The notes under the pieces: generated by a model
The model's input: only the letters and a program-made list of their open reading frames with translations
What the model was told of the DNA's origin: nothing
Databases searched by the model: none
Assembly (NCBI GenBank): GCA_036245525.1
Contig: BTPG01000002.1
Span: 160,914,093 to 160,978,092, forward strand
DNA from: Semisulcospira habei
Taxonomy: Eukaryota > Mollusca > Gastropoda > Semisulcospiridae
DNA: 64,000 nt
Direction: 5' to 3'
Translations under genes and position numbers: made by a program
Part shown: positions 53,791 through 64,000 of the stretch, piece by piece
Layout of the letters: each line of letters starts with the position of its first letter
Numbering within the stretch: position 1 is the stretch's first letter

Positions 53791-54030
53791 CTGTCGAATC
53801 CCCGGTAGCTGGACTCACAATCCAGGGAAAAAAGACGGGCTTGTTCAATAGCATGTCCGTTGAAAGGTCCTGGTAAATCAAAGTGGCACAGTTGCAGTGC
53901 GCCTGAATTGATCAGTGTTCAGGACGTACTCCAAAAGCAATAGATTTCCCTGTCCCCCATAACCCGCCCGTCAGTGCCGTCCATTATCACTTCGGTGCCG
54001 TGGACGTTAAACCCCGAACTAACCAACGAG
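53790..54030 (+). mobile_element. tRNA-derived SINE, 5'-truncated copy
   Basis: Matches 19578-19812 (GTAGCTGGACTCACAATCC, GTCCGTTGAAAGGTCCTGG, CCGTGGACGTTAAACCCC) but lacks the box A region. Confidence 0.75.
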
Positions 54031-54107
54031 ACGCTGCAAGTCTTAGACAGACATGTTTGATGACCGGCCAGTCAATCACTTAAACAACAAGCTTCAAGCG
54101 CGTAAAC

Positions 54108-54212
54108 AAATCGACCATGATAGTTCAAGGATAGAGCCAGATTAGCTTGACACCTGTTAGGGTGCCAAGCTCATCTGGCACAATCCTTGAACTATCATGG
54201 TCAGTCCATCCG
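54108..54212. mobile_element. Core-hairpin MITE, termini lost
   Basis: CGACCATGATAGTTCAAGG, AGATTAGCTTGACACC and complementary right arm ending CTTGAACTATCATGGTC. Confidence 0.6.
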
Positions 54213-54464
54213 CAACTATGTGTCCTTGGTCGTCTTAGAGCATGATCGTCAGCTACTTTGGGAAAACTTAGCCCTAGGGATGAAAGAGCTCAGACAGCAA
54301 ACGCAGCACAGAGGAAGGTGAAACAATGACCCATTGATTGAGGACAACACAGGCAATAATAGTAAATGTAGGATAGTGTCTCAATTTCTTAAAATCCTCT
54401 TGTGCATGTAGCCATGTTACTAACTTTTGTGTACCCTCACGCACACACACAGGTCACGTACCAT

Positions 54465-54668
54465 ATCATATTGAGGCTAAAAGCTTCAAATTTGTCCACT
54501 GCCATATGCAAGCTAAATTATAGTACTTACAGATAAGGATATAGACCAATGGCTTTAGTTCAAGGGTGGTGCCAGAATAGCTTGGTGCCTAGAGGCACCA
54601 AGCTATTCTGGCACTACCCTTGAACTATTTTAGTAAAACTTTTTTCACACACTGGTGATAAGTGTTAA
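54465..54668. mobile_element. TTAA MITE family D, copy D1
   Basis: CATATCATATTGAGGCTAAA start, hairpin 54558-54628 with GGTGGTGCCAGAATAGCTTG, right TTAA at 54665-54668. The left TTAA has decayed. Confidence 0.7.
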
Positions 54669-55300
54669 CAATGTGCGATTTACCAAACAACGAAACTTCA
54701 AACCCCATCAACCGACCACCTCCACGAGCATGAGCACATGCTTTAATCAAGTTGTGATGTAGCCAACCTCATGACATGGCCTGTGTATTGAAATTACGTA
54801 TGTATGGAGCAGAGAATAACTTTGTTTTCAACTTTAAAGTTGGAGGGGTTTCATGTCAAGTAGTAGGTTTATTTTTGTCACTAATAGAGAAATGGCGGCA
54901 TCTTGCTAAAGCACAGGAGTTTTGTGCAAGTGTCTACAATTATTTGAAGGAAGGTTTGTGATGGAGACAGAGGATGGCCTTCTTGTGAATTTTTGACATG
55001 GTTATCAGATTTTCTTGTGTCTGAAGAACATCTGCCAGTTTTAGAGGTATCAAGCCTGATTACAATGTATGTGGCAGAGTCAGCTTTGAACGCTGTTTTC
55101 GGTCACATTTCACTCTCAAAAGTAGTAAGTAGCATGTGGTATAAAGTACTTTGGCATGGATTATATAAACCTTGTTCACCTCATGTACACGTTGCTTGGT
55201 GGATCCAGAATGCTTGGTGAACCTGGCATTCCAACGATTTTTCTATGATCCACTCGACCCTGTTGAATAAGGATTATATTTGTTATGGTAGCATAGCTTT
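54669..55300. other. No gene recognised
   Basis: Plus frames at 54776-54961 and 54993-55220 are adjacent and might be a decayed mobile-element ORF, but no motif is recognisable. Confidence 0.3.
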
Positions 55301-55504
55301 TTAACCCTTTTAACGAGAGCAGGAGATTGATTCACCATGATAATTCAAGGGTAGTGCCAGATTAGCTTGGTGCCTTCAGGCGCCAAGCTAATCTTTCACT
55401 ACCCTTGAATTATCATTGTCAGTGCACCTTCTGCAACTGGTACATAGTCGTTAAGTAACACTTCCAAAATTTGGGAAATGCACCCATGGGGCTAAAAGGG
55501 TTAA
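55301..55504. mobile_element. TTAA MITE family B, copy B12
   Basis: TTAA at 55301-55304 and 55501-55504 (196 bp between). Hairpin 55338-55417; right GGGGCTAAAAGGG. Confidence 0.8.
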
Positions 55505-55586
55505 CCTTGAGCCAGATAAGATTATTAGCAGCTGTTGCAATACATGAGAGCTGATGATGATCTGTGCCGTTCACAGATGAGTACAC

Positions 55587-55667
55587 TTAACCCTTTGGTG
55601 TTGGTAGCGGTTTTAGTAACCATGATTCATTGCGACAAAAACGGCTACTGACACCCAAAAGGGTTAT
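55587..55667. mobile_element. Family G TTAA palindrome, 73-bp interior
   Basis: TTAA 55587-55590, right TTAT 55664-55667. CCCTTTGGTGTTGGTAGC faces GCTACTGACACCCAAAAGGG; inner CGGTTTT / AAAACGG. Confidence 0.75.
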
Positions 55668-56377
55668 GCTTGACGGAACGGCCTTTGGAATCAAATTGTT
55701 GTCGTCAGCAGGGCGCAACAGTAAAACCCTGTCTGTCGGCTTGATTATCTCCCCAGTTTAATGTACTTGTGATCATTATCAGCTATAGTGGACTGGCTTG
55801 TCGCAGGAGTAGGACTGCTAGATTAACTTATCCGAGACGTGCGGGGTATCCGGGTGCTCAGAATAAAGCTGATTATGTGGATATGGCAGATCTCCAACAT
55901 TATTTAATAACTTAATTACAACGCTTGCGCGTGTTGTTTATAGCAGTGTGTGATGTACTGTTTACAGCGGTGTGTGATATACTATTTACAGCCATACGTG
56001 CACAATGTTAGGGAGGGGGTAAACTGTATATCACTGCCGCATGGGTGTGGGGGTAGAAATGGTATTTGTACAGATGCATGCTAACAAAAAATGAGACTGC
56101 AATTGTACTCTTTTCATCAATTAGTCCAACTGCTACTACCAGCACAAGGCTTCTTTGTGGAGCTACAGTAAAAAGTGTACAGGACGTGGTGGGTTTTACG
56201 CAGACTGTGTTCATCACTGAGAGAGAGAGTGTGTGTGCGTTGCAACAATTGTCCCAGTCTGTGCGTCATGCACACGACCCAAATGCGGCATTGTGACGGA
56301 CAAACATTGAACGGTGTGCAATGCGGAAATTGATGCTGCTCACCACAGTTGCAGTTGATTAGACACTAGTCATGAGT
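55668..56377. other. No gene seen
   Basis: TGTGTGATGTACTGTTTACAG and TGTGTGATATACTATTTACAG direct repeat at 55947-55990; otherwise nothing. Confidence 0.4.
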
Positions 56378-56555
56378 TTAACCCATTTAGCCCGGACGCC
56401 CTACAGCTAAAATGAATTGACCATGATAATTCAAGGGTAGTGACAGATTAGTTGGCGCCTTCCGGAGCCAAGCTAATCTGGCACTACCCTTGAATTATCA
56501 TGGTCAATCCATTTTCCAAAATGTTGGAAATGCGGCCGTTGGGTTAAATGCGTTA
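56378..56555. mobile_element. TTAA MITE family B, copy B13
   Basis: TTAA 56378-56381; CCCATTTAGCCCGG start. Hairpin 56418-56502; right GGGTTAAATGCG-TTAC. Confidence 0.74.
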
Positions 56556-57776
56556 CATTGAATCATTGATTCATGAGTCTGTTGAGCAGAAAATATGTGA
56601 TTGTCCTATCCAGTGATACCATATTAGATATGACAGCACCATCCGGATCCTACCACAGCACCCCCCCAAAACGACAGACAGAATGGTAGCGGCAAGCGGC
56701 AGATCTCCAGGTTTATGAGCTCCTACAGGCACACCTGTGGCAGTTAGGAACTAGTCCTGTTGCAGATGTGCGGCGTTTACTGTTAAACAGTATGAGCAGC
56801 TGTTGCACATAGCTGCTGTGAATTCGTTTTTGTGTGGAACACTGTGCGGAGTAGTGGCGTTCGCTAAGAGCCTCCTCACACGGAGAAACGAAATACACAA
56901 GAAACGAAACATTTTCATTGCATCAAAATGCCTCCTCCACACACGCAGAACCGCGGCCGTAAAAATTCATTTTGATTGGTACAGGGGAGTTAACTCTTCA
57001 CAGACATGCTCTGGTTGTATCGGTGGATATCGGGTCTTATTTCTGACTACTGACGCTTAAAAATTAAACATGTAAGACGTGTGCCTTTGCTTACACAATA
57101 CAAGTGAATTTGCGACCATATCAAATACACTTAAGAGCTTTTCAATTCGTAAACAGGGATGGTTCAAGTGAATCGAGGCTGCCGCCATCTGGAAGCGATA
57201 GTGGCCATCTTGTAGGCTTCGCAACGAAAGCTGATGAAAGTAGGGTTCAGATAATTGACCTAAAATCATATTTTGGTGGTACTTAAGTGATGATTCTTTA
57301 CAGATTCCATTTCGAAAATGATCCTCCCGCTTAAATCTTACAGAATCGTGCCTCACATCACATGTTTTTAGCCATAATAGACCTGACTCCTTGCATATCG
57401 CTTTACCCGCCATCTTGAGTGTTTTGGCTTGAATGATGTCAGATTAACATGTGACTGAGCAAACGGCACTGATTGGGCAGCGGGTAGAAATGTTTCAGCG
57501 AAATGTTTCGGGAATAGAGACAGGTTCTATTGCTCGAAATGTGCCGTTTCGCACTTTGTGAAATGGTGAAATGTTGGAAAAATTTTATGAAATGCACTCA
57601 TTTCGACTAAATGTTCCATTTCGTGTCTCCATGTGAGGAAGCCTTAATAGTTAATGCTATATGATTGTGCCAATTGCTGTCCTGTGTATTGCCTCATAAT
57701 GAGTGACAGAGGACTAATGCACAGTGTTGGGTTTTTTTTTGTTTGCTAGTAGAGTAGAAACATAATCTCCGTCCAT
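56556..57776. other. No gene recognised; possible first exon at 57057-57413 (minus)
   Basis: A 118-codon minus frame starts in an AAGATGGCGGG context (57405-57416), typical of a 5' exon. The protein matches nothing I know and has no clear donor. Region 57480-57640 is rich in AAATGTTTCG words. Confidence 0.25.
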
Positions 57777-57985
57777 TAACCCTTTTCATCCTGATACACT
57801 ATTGCTTGAAATAAATTTGATAGTTCAAGGGGTATGCCGGATTATCTAGGCGCCTCATGTGCCAAGCTATTCTGGCACCATCCATGAACTAAAATGGTTG
57901 ATCTATCTCCTATATCTGTAATGTAGCCTTCATAGGACACTAAATTTTTTTTTTTAAAGATCAACCTCAAAATATAATGGGTTAA
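57777..57985. mobile_element. TTAA MITE family C, copy C6
   Basis: TTAA 57777-57780 and 57982-57985. Ends CCCTTTTCATCCTG and CTCAAAATATAATGGG; hairpin 57820-57895, with mismatches. Confidence 0.8.
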
Positions 57986-58009
57986 TAGTTATGCAGTGCA
58001 GACATGACA

Positions 58010-58223
58010 TTAACTAATTCTACCCCAGACACACCACAGCAAGATAAGGATCGACCATGATAGTTCAAAGGTGATGCCAGAATAGCTTGGCGCCTATGGG
58101 CGCCAAACTATTCTGGCATCACCCTTGAACTATCATGGTCGATCTGTGTCCTGCACTGTAAAGCAGTCTTCAGAGGACAACGGCAACATTTGGGGATTTC
58201 GGTCTTGGGGTACAATGAGTTAA
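58010..58223. mobile_element. TTAA MITE family A, copy A5 (206-bp interior)
   Basis: TTAA 58010-58013 and 58220-58223. Ends CTAATTCTACCCC and GGGGTACAATGAG. Hairpin 58056-58140 almost perfect. Confidence 0.87.
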
Positions 58224-58790
58224 GGTAGTGCTCCACGGTGGGCTTGCTTAAGACTTCTCTACCATTTTTCCACAATTCATATGAGTAGATACACATAACA
58301 CATGTTTTCTGCTTTCCCTTGTGTGTAACGGAAGCACTCTTTTGCGTGCAAAGGAGAAACAAAATGGGATGAACCATAATCCACAAAGTCCCTTCTGTAT
58401 GAGAGCTGTCCTTGCTGTCAAGTGTCTCTACCTTTTGTCTTTGACCTGATTCTGATGTTGAAATATCTCCTATTGTAAAAGTCTCGCACATCTGCCAATG
58501 CGCCAGTGAGCTCTATAAGGGACGCAGGACATGGGCTTCATTGGTTTGTCAAACATCATTTGTCATGACGTAAGTTTTAGTGTTTACGTAATTTTATATT
58601 TTACCGATATGAGTTTCACTTTCGCTTCATAGGCTTGAGAAAATGGTGACAAAACTAGAATTTCATGGTACAATTTCAGTCTTGCTATAATTTGTGTGAA
58701 AGCAGGTTGACTTTACCTAGCTACATGATATACTAACTACACGGGTCACTTGCATGCTCATCTGAAAGCATGTTGATGTGTGTGTGTGCT
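58224..58790. other. No gene recognised
   Basis: A 127-codon minus frame (58108-58491) reads through MITE A5 and so is not credible as a gene. Confidence 0.4.
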
Positions 58791-58794
58791 CCAA

Positions 58795-58870
58795 ACATCT
58801 CGAACAGGCATAGATCCTCATGCGCCCTGAGGGTACATGAGGATCTGTGCCTCCTGGACAGGAGATGCGC
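58795..58870. mobile_element. Family F hairpin
   Basis: ACAGGCATAGATCCTCATG faces CATGAGGATCTGTGCCTCC; termini not visible. Confidence 0.55.
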
Positions 58871-59640
58871 GCATGTTTGTGTGAGAGAGAGAGAGAGCAC
58901 ACGGGAGAGAGAATTTTTGCGGAAGAAGTTGAAAGTGTACAAAGCTGGCTAACGAACTCATCCAATGTCTTTCTCCAAACTATATCCAAAATTTCAAAGT
59001 AAATATGACAAAAATTACGGACTCTGGGTCAACCGACTTCCTATGAAAGGTTGTTTATGTCTTCAATGAGACATTCAATTATAATGTGCTCGGAGGCTGT
59101 CTTAGCTACCCCTTTAAGAAAGTATTTCGCTAAGTTTCAAGCTTGTGTGTACAGAAATGTCGGAGATTCTCTTGTTTACATACATATATGCACACACATA
59201 CATACATATGCACATACGGCGCTTCGCGCCAAATGTACGTTCAGCAGCGAGGTTAGCGTAACTAGGCATGATGTAATTTTTTTCTTGTTCAATTGTGCAA
59301 GGTTTAGGCTTGCCGGCCTTTGACATCATCGACATGCTATTAATTTTGCCCCCACCGCGACCCGTCCTAAAATGTCCCCTCTATAAATAGAAGTGACTTA
59401 AAAAAGCAGAAACATCTTTTAGTTGACGACATTCAACGGTACAAGTTAAATTTTCCCTTTTGTCCAAAATCGTTTTAACACATTTATTTTAAAAATCTTT
59501 GCAAACTATTAACCCTTTGTTGCTTGGATCAGGTCCCTTTAACCCCCAGATTGTGCATGCAGCCACTGGTATTGACACTGTAAATAAGGCCACTGACTGT
59601 AAGCACAAGGGTGGTAACTGTGGTGGTGTGACTGTTAAGG
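58871..59640. other. No gene seen
   Basis: Short (GA)n at 58883-58898 and a CATACATA stretch at 59178-59215. Confidence 0.4.
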
Positions 59641-59845
59641 TGTCCGTACACAAGGTTAGAAATGAGACTATCCTGTCCTATCCGTGCCTATCCAGCCACT
59701 CGATAGTTTGTAGATAGGTCTCACTAGCTCGGTGATACTTTTCTATCCACCCAATAGTCCGAATAGAACCTGCTTCTATTTTCCCTATCCTAGCCAGCTC
59801 ACCTATCCGCAAACTACCATACAGCCGAGCCCTACAAGTCACGCA

Positions 59846-60064
59846 TCAGTGACGGTATCTTGACGTCAGCACTCGGCTGAGAACTTCATTGCGTTGTAGC
59901 TGCATGGATCTTTCGCACACATCGCTTGCACAAGCATCTCCCTCAAACCCGGACATCGAAGTAGCCACTCTCTCGTCCAGACTGGTTTCTGCTTCTCCAT
60001 CGCAACGATAATTGTAGTTGATGCAAATTTTTCTCAATTCTTCATCTTCCATGTACGCACCCAT
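59846..60064 (-). pseudogene. Possible Harbinger-type transposase N-terminus relic
   Basis: Minus frame opening MGAYMEDEELRKICIN; after a shift the +1 frame gives EKQKPVWTREWLLRCPGL then a KDPCSYNAMKF segment. A basic K-x-V-W-x-R-x-W-L-L-R motif followed by a short helical segment resembles the region before the nuclease in HARBI1-like proteins. No catalytic part follows. Assignment is weak. Confidence 0.3.
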
Positions 60065-60171
60065 TCTGTCTCAGCGAGGACATAGAAAGTTTCGCGAATT
60101 TTCCATATAAGGAAATAGCGCATACGCAGCTTGCGGAGAGCTATCGTCGTGTACGGCGAATAGCTATCGAG

Positions 60172-60222
60172 TAGACGTCGTGGGCAACTCCTATAAAATC
60201 TTCGTTCGCGAAGTCAAGCCAA
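60172..60222 (+). mobile_element. Extreme 5'-truncated copy of RTE element 2 (about 51 bp)
   Basis: Matches the last ~51 bp of the LINE at 41446-41496: GTAGACGTCGTGGGCAACTC then CTATAAAATCTTCG and GAAGTCAAGCCAAG, covering the last four codons, stop and short 3' UTR. Confidence 0.85.
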
Positions 60223-60329
60223 GAGATAGTATATTTTGCTGATAGTTTTCTATCGTCATGTAAGAACTATCTACATGTACGACTGCCTTTAGTGGGAGGT
60301 TAACTATCATGTAGGCTCCCACATGTCAT

Positions 60330-60440
60330 GCACAGGAAACAGATTTTCATGAGCCCTGTGACAGATTTTCATTAACCCCCTCCCCCTTCGACAGCCATTG
60401 CCACCATGGATTATGAAAATCTATGCCACTTGTGGGCATC
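60330..60440. mobile_element. Family F element, degenerate
   Basis: CAGATTTTCATGAGCCCTG and a right arm GATTATGAAAATCTATGCC. Confidence 0.45.
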
Positions 60441-60464
60441 AGTGATTGAAGAATACCTGGACAC

Positions 60465-60712
60465 TGTACCACAACCCACTTAATAATTGAATAATACATG
60501 GATAGTGAACCACAGTCCACTCAGTGATGTAATAATACATTGACACTGTACCATGGCCCACTCTGATTTAATAATACATGGACCCTGAATCACAGCCCAC
60601 TCGGTGATAGAATAATACATGGACACTGAACCAAGGCTCACTCCGTGATTGAATAATACATGGACACTGTACCATAGCCCACTCAGTGATAAAATAATCA
60701 CTGTACCAGATT
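60465..60712. repeat. About 41-bp minisatellite (six units)
   Basis: Units TGATTGAATAATACATGGAC plus ACTGTACCACAGCCCACTCAG. A 73-residue minus frame here is an artefact of it. Confidence 0.88.
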
Positions 60713-61009
60713 TCAGGAGAGGGTGGGTACCTCACTGGCTGTCTCCTTCATAATGATACCGGTAGGCGGGTGAGGGTGACAGTGTGGGCAGGTAGTGGTA
60801 GGGATCAGCCCAGTCTGTGATTACATTTGTAATCAATACCCTGCTACAGGACAGGATACAAAACAACTTTCACAGAGTTATTCCTGTAAACATATTCGCT
60901 TGCACTTGCTGCTGACAAAATCTGATAAATGTGTTGCCCACCTATACCGGTACTAATATTCTTTTTTCACAAATCCGGGCCAGAAAGGTGACTGACAAGC
61001 ATGTAGCAG
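60713..61009. other. No gene seen
   Basis: No supportable feature. Confidence 0.35.
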
Positions 61010-61120
61010 AGAACATCCCAACGAAGAAGGAAACACGCTTAGAAAAGACAATTACAACACAATTTATTGTGTGGTAATTGTCTTTTCTGAGAATGTTTAT
61101 TTCATCATTGGGATGTTCTC
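61010..61120. mobile_element. Hairpin MITE with ~48-bp arms
   Basis: AGAGAACATCCCAACGAAG and CTTAGAAAAGACAATTAC face their complements around a short AT-rich loop. Related to 6600-6914. Lies about 280 bp upstream of the second MARVEL gene. Confidence 0.78.
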
Positions 61121-61401
61121 TCCTTTCTTCAAAGTTTTCAATCATATCACCTTTTGTGGAAAAGAATTGGTTGTCAGAAGAAGGTGGGCATTCCAGGACT
61201 ACTACACTCAAACTTACACTCAAATACAAGTGGTGAGGTTTGGTTTGGACTGTGATTTTTTTCGACCCTCATTGCCTCGCAACATACATTATGTTTTTTT
61301 GTCTACATACAGACCCGTGCGTTTGAAGATTTGCAAGTGGCGTTGATCGTCGGTGAGCATTAAAATAAAACCTGCAGAGCAATTGCATCCACTGAGTCAC
61401 C

Positions 61402-61515
61402 ATGGCTACAACATATGAGCAGACAACTACTGTCACCTCGGGACCTGTAGATGAAATCCGTCCTGACCCATCATATGTGCGCACCGTTCCAGGGATACTC
61501 AAGATCGTGGAAATT
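61402..61515 (+). CDS. Exon 1 of a second MARVEL-like membrane protein
   Basis: ATG in a strong context (GTCACCATGG) opens 38 codons: a Thr/Ser-rich hydrophilic start, then DPSYVRTVPGILKIVEI, ending at donor GTGAGT (61516) in phase 0. The segment Y-V-R-x-x-x-G-I-L-K aligns with Y-V-K-x-x-x-G-I-I-K before helix 1 of the gene at 21570, and both introns fall in phase 0 close behind it. That start and intron position are typical of MARVEL proteins (CMTM, plasmolipin and MAL groups). Remaining exons are not recognisable before 64000, so the gene continues to the right. Confidence 0.7.
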
Positions 61516-61552
61516 GTGAGTACATGTACTGGTATCAGTCTGTCAGGAACAT

Positions 61553-61633
61553 AGCCTTTTGGCTGTCGGTAGAGTGGTTTGTCCTGCAGGAATCATCGGG
61601 ACAAAAATAACGCTATGACAGCCAAAGGGTTAA
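61553..61633. mobile_element. Family G palindrome in intron 1 of the second MARVEL gene
   Basis: CCTTTTGGCTGTCGGTAG faces GACAGCCAAAGGG-TTAA (61630-61633), inner TTTGTCC / GGACAAA. Confidence 0.7.
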
Positions 61634-61789
61634 GTCACTACTACATGTCGGTGTCATGATGTAGGATTTGTGCCAGGAATTTATCCTCCACACAGAGCAG
61701 TTGCTGTAGAGTCCAAAATGCCTGAAACGTCCTCACCAGCACCAAAGTGTTGACTGATGGTGACAAAACATTTTGTGTATAATGTTCCC

Positions 61790-62009
61790 TTAACCCATAT
61801 CATACTGAGGCTAAAAACTTCAAATTTGTACACTGCCATATGCAAGCTACATTATAGTACTTACAGATAAGGATATAGACCAATGGCTTTAGTTTAAGGG
61901 TAGTGCCAGAATAGCTTGGTGCTAAGCTATTCTGGCAGTGGCACTAGCCTTGAACTATTTTAGTCAAACTTATTTCACACACTTGTGTATTCTGAATGAT
62001 AAGGGTTAA
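61790..62009. mobile_element. TTAA MITE family D, copy D2
   Basis: TTAA 61790-61793 and 62006-62009 (212 bp). Start CCCATATCATACTGAGG, end GAATGATAAGGG; the hairpin has lost part of its centre. Its right TTAA is also the left TTAA of the next element. Confidence 0.75.
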
Positions 62010-63020
62010 AGCTGAGGTGCAATGAGAAAAACCTGCCCAGCGCGTGTTTTAAAAGGACTACAGGACCCAGCTTGGGCCCTGCCCCTAAGTGGGTCAAATC
62101 GGTTCGTAACTCAGTTGACGGAGTTGTCAACTGCGTATCCCGAGCTTGCAAAACTCTCGGAAAACGACAGACCACTTCCTGTTGCACGGAAATCATCGCG
62201 ATTAGCAGATCGGACAACAGCAGACGATTCTGTGACACTTTGAAACTGACCGACAGCCACGGAATTTACGCGCTGGGGACTATGATGGCAGAATGTACGG
62301 CTGTACATGCTGTAAGTATGACTCCTGACACTTTGTAGTTGTGAACAAATTTTTTCAACACGTACCTCCAGTCCAATATAGGCTAATATAAATAAATAAA
62401 GAAGCATTGTGATGTACAACCAACACAGTAAATTGGATGAGAGAGAGAGAGAGAGAGAGAGAGAATCGACTGTTTACATAGATGCCAAAAGATACAAGGT
62501 CGCCATGGGTCAAGCTGATTTTTAGTAGCTGCCCTTCGTATGGAGAAAACATATTGCTGTAGGCCACTCCAGATGGACAGATATAACAAAAAACACAAAA
62601 CGACAAATAACCCCTCCTTCCTCACCCTTCCGATATCATATAAAGCTTCAGGCTGTGCTGTGTAACTTACGGTTCGCTCGGCCTGGTCCATATCCAGTGT
62701 GCGTCCAAGCAGGACACAAATGGCCTGCTCTGTCCGTCGGGTGGTCGAGTGTCGTCTGCTACTGTTGATATCAGTACAAATATCGCGCTGGTTTAGATCA
62801 GTGATCGCGGTGCCCACTCGCTGCATACAGGAAGTGGCCTGTCTTTTTCAGGGGAGTTTTGCCAGCACGACAAACGCAGTTGAAAACTCAGTCAACTGAG
62901 TAGCAAACCGGTTTGCCGAAGTTAGCCGAACGTTCACGAAGACAGGGCCCTCGCTGGGTCCTGCAAAGTTTTTTTAAAACACGTGCGGGGCGGAGTTTTT
63001 TGACTGTTTCTCAGCTTTAA
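62006..63020. mobile_element. 1-kb TTAA element with ~180-bp inverted termini
   Basis: TTAA 62006-62009 and 63017-63020. The left arm (to ~62190) and right arm (from ~62830) are imperfect complements: AGCTGAG / CTCAGCT, CGTGTTTTAAAA / TTTTAAAACACG, GGACCCAGC / GCTGGGTCC, ACTCAGTTGAC / GTCAACTGAGT, GACCACTTCCTG / CAGGAAGTGGCC. The centre has a (GA)n at 62441-62464. No transposase ORF; non-autonomous. Confidence 0.78.
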
Positions 63021-64000
63021 GCACTGTGAAATGCCAGCTGTACTGAGACATGCTGGTGTCAGCAGACTGTTTGCATCAATTGTTTGTGGAATGATGAAGG
63101 CTGTTTGTTGCTATGTTCTGTTTGTCATGATGAAGAAAATACTGACAAAATTAGTGTGCAGATGGATTGAAACAGATAGTTCTATTTATGTACCATGTAC
63201 AGACATCAAAAGTGAACTATGTAATGCACTTATCTTTTTTTCAGTGAGGCAATAAGTAACTAAAGACATGTCATTCTCTTATGCAAAAAACATTTTGTCA
63301 TTCTTTTTTAGCCTTTGCAGACCAAGAAGATTCGATCAGGATGCTTCCATTTTTTTAAAGCGAAAACGCAAAATATGCTCATACTGCCCTTATTTAGTAA
63401 TGAAATACTTCTCACTGTCTATGTACTCGAAACTTCTTCCCCATACACACACATGAAGGGAGAACAGACAGCAACAAACATGCGAAGCAAATTGCTGCAC
63501 TAGTGAAACAGACAAGACATCCGCTAGCATTTCTCACAAAAGCAATAACCTGAGGAAAGGTCTAAACAGACAAACCTGCTGACATTTTCCAACATTATCC
63601 TAGATACAATTACAAGCAGAATTTCCTCGGTAACGTGTACTATTGAGCACTAATTTTTACATAGACAATATCAGTGCAGTCATTTGCCAGTGTTTTGTCT
63701 GAACACCGCAGTTAACTGCAAAAGGAAGGACTCAAGGTAAAGTTTTGTTTTGGACATGGTACATAAATTATATTGAGCCAAATTTTGCTTGATTTAGTGC
63801 TGATGACTGACAGATGCAATTATGAGACCCAAATCAAAATTTCTGAGGCTAATGATTGGAGTCTCGTAATCACATATGCCAGTTATCGGCACAATATCAA
63901 GCAAAATGTGGCTCAATATCATGTCATGTATGCTTTGAATATACATGTATAGGCCTTAGGGTGGCCAACTTGTTTAAGGCCATGATCCACCGTCAGTTCG
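63021..64000. other. No gene seen
   Basis: AT-rich, presumably within intron 1 of the second MARVEL gene. AAATTTTGCTTGAT near 63781 and ATCAAGCAAAATGTGGCTCAA near 63898 are part of a diverged inverted repeat (about 63770-63920). Confidence 0.4.

Noticed and set aside
56713..57060. Short frames on both strands with Cys/Arg-rich ends
   Set aside because: Mutual shadows without recognisable domains.
58108..58491. 127-residue minus frame
   Set aside because: Its end is formed by MITE A5; no motif.
62022..62338. Frames ending near a GTAAGT donor as exon 2 of the second MARVEL gene
   Set aside because: They lie in the left arm of a TTAA inverted-repeat element, are not hydrophobic, and no acceptor fits a MARVEL helix.

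Overview
This window is metazoan nuclear DNA: phase-0 introns with GT/AG boundaries, long (CA)n, (TA)n, (CT)n and (GT)n microsatellites, several clades of non-LTR retrotransposon, a tRNA-derived SINE and dense short inverted-repeat elements. The repeat style (SINE tails containing GACGTTAA, RTE-like LINEs whose ORF runs into the 3' tail, a Zn-finger tyrosine-recombinase repeat gene) suggests a lophotrochozoan, most likely a marine mollusc. That is inference; nothing here fixes the species.

Host genes are few. The one complete gene I can assemble is a four-exon plus-strand gene (21570-25052) for a 191-residue four-helix MARVEL/CMTM-like membrane protein. At 61402-61515 lies exon 1 of a second plus-strand MARVEL-like gene, with its intron at the matching place before the first membrane helix; its other exons are not in the window. 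The roughly 36 kb between them is almost entirely repeats.

Layout. 1-11.7 kb: two direct copies of a large repeat carrying a zinc-finger tyrosine-recombinase (Crypton-like) gene on the minus strand. Copy 1 runs off the left edge and is open over all 322 visible codons; copy 2 has three in-frame stops. A 156-bp satellite and foldbacks lie between them. 12-20 kb: Rex1/L2-like LINE relic, an RTE fragment between two (TA)n tracts, a decayed exon, a tRNA-derived SINE. 20-25 kb: a 38-bp minisatellite, then the MARVEL gene with a second minisatellite and GC-rich palindromes in its introns. 25-31 kb: intergenic palindromes, SINE-like insertion, G-rich satellite. 31-42 kb: three LINEs (5'-truncated RTE, L1/Tx1-like relic with a SINE-like insert, and an almost intact endonuclease plus RT RTE element broken by one base). 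42-61 kb: MITEs, minisatellites, an inverted-repeat DNA transposon relic. 61-64 kb: start of the second MARVEL gene with three insertions in its first intron region.

The strongest unusual signal is a population of more than 30 short TTAA-flanked palindromic elements in several families. Five copies of one family have TTAA-to-TTAA interiors of exactly 206 bp apart from one nested insert; two have readable empty sites proving a TTAA target duplication. Families with different termini share one internal hairpin core (TAGTTCAAGGGTGGTGCC ... AGCTTGGCGCC and its complement), and newer elements are nested in TTAA sites inside older ones, including a perfect 72-bp palindrome. No transposase that could move them is visible here.
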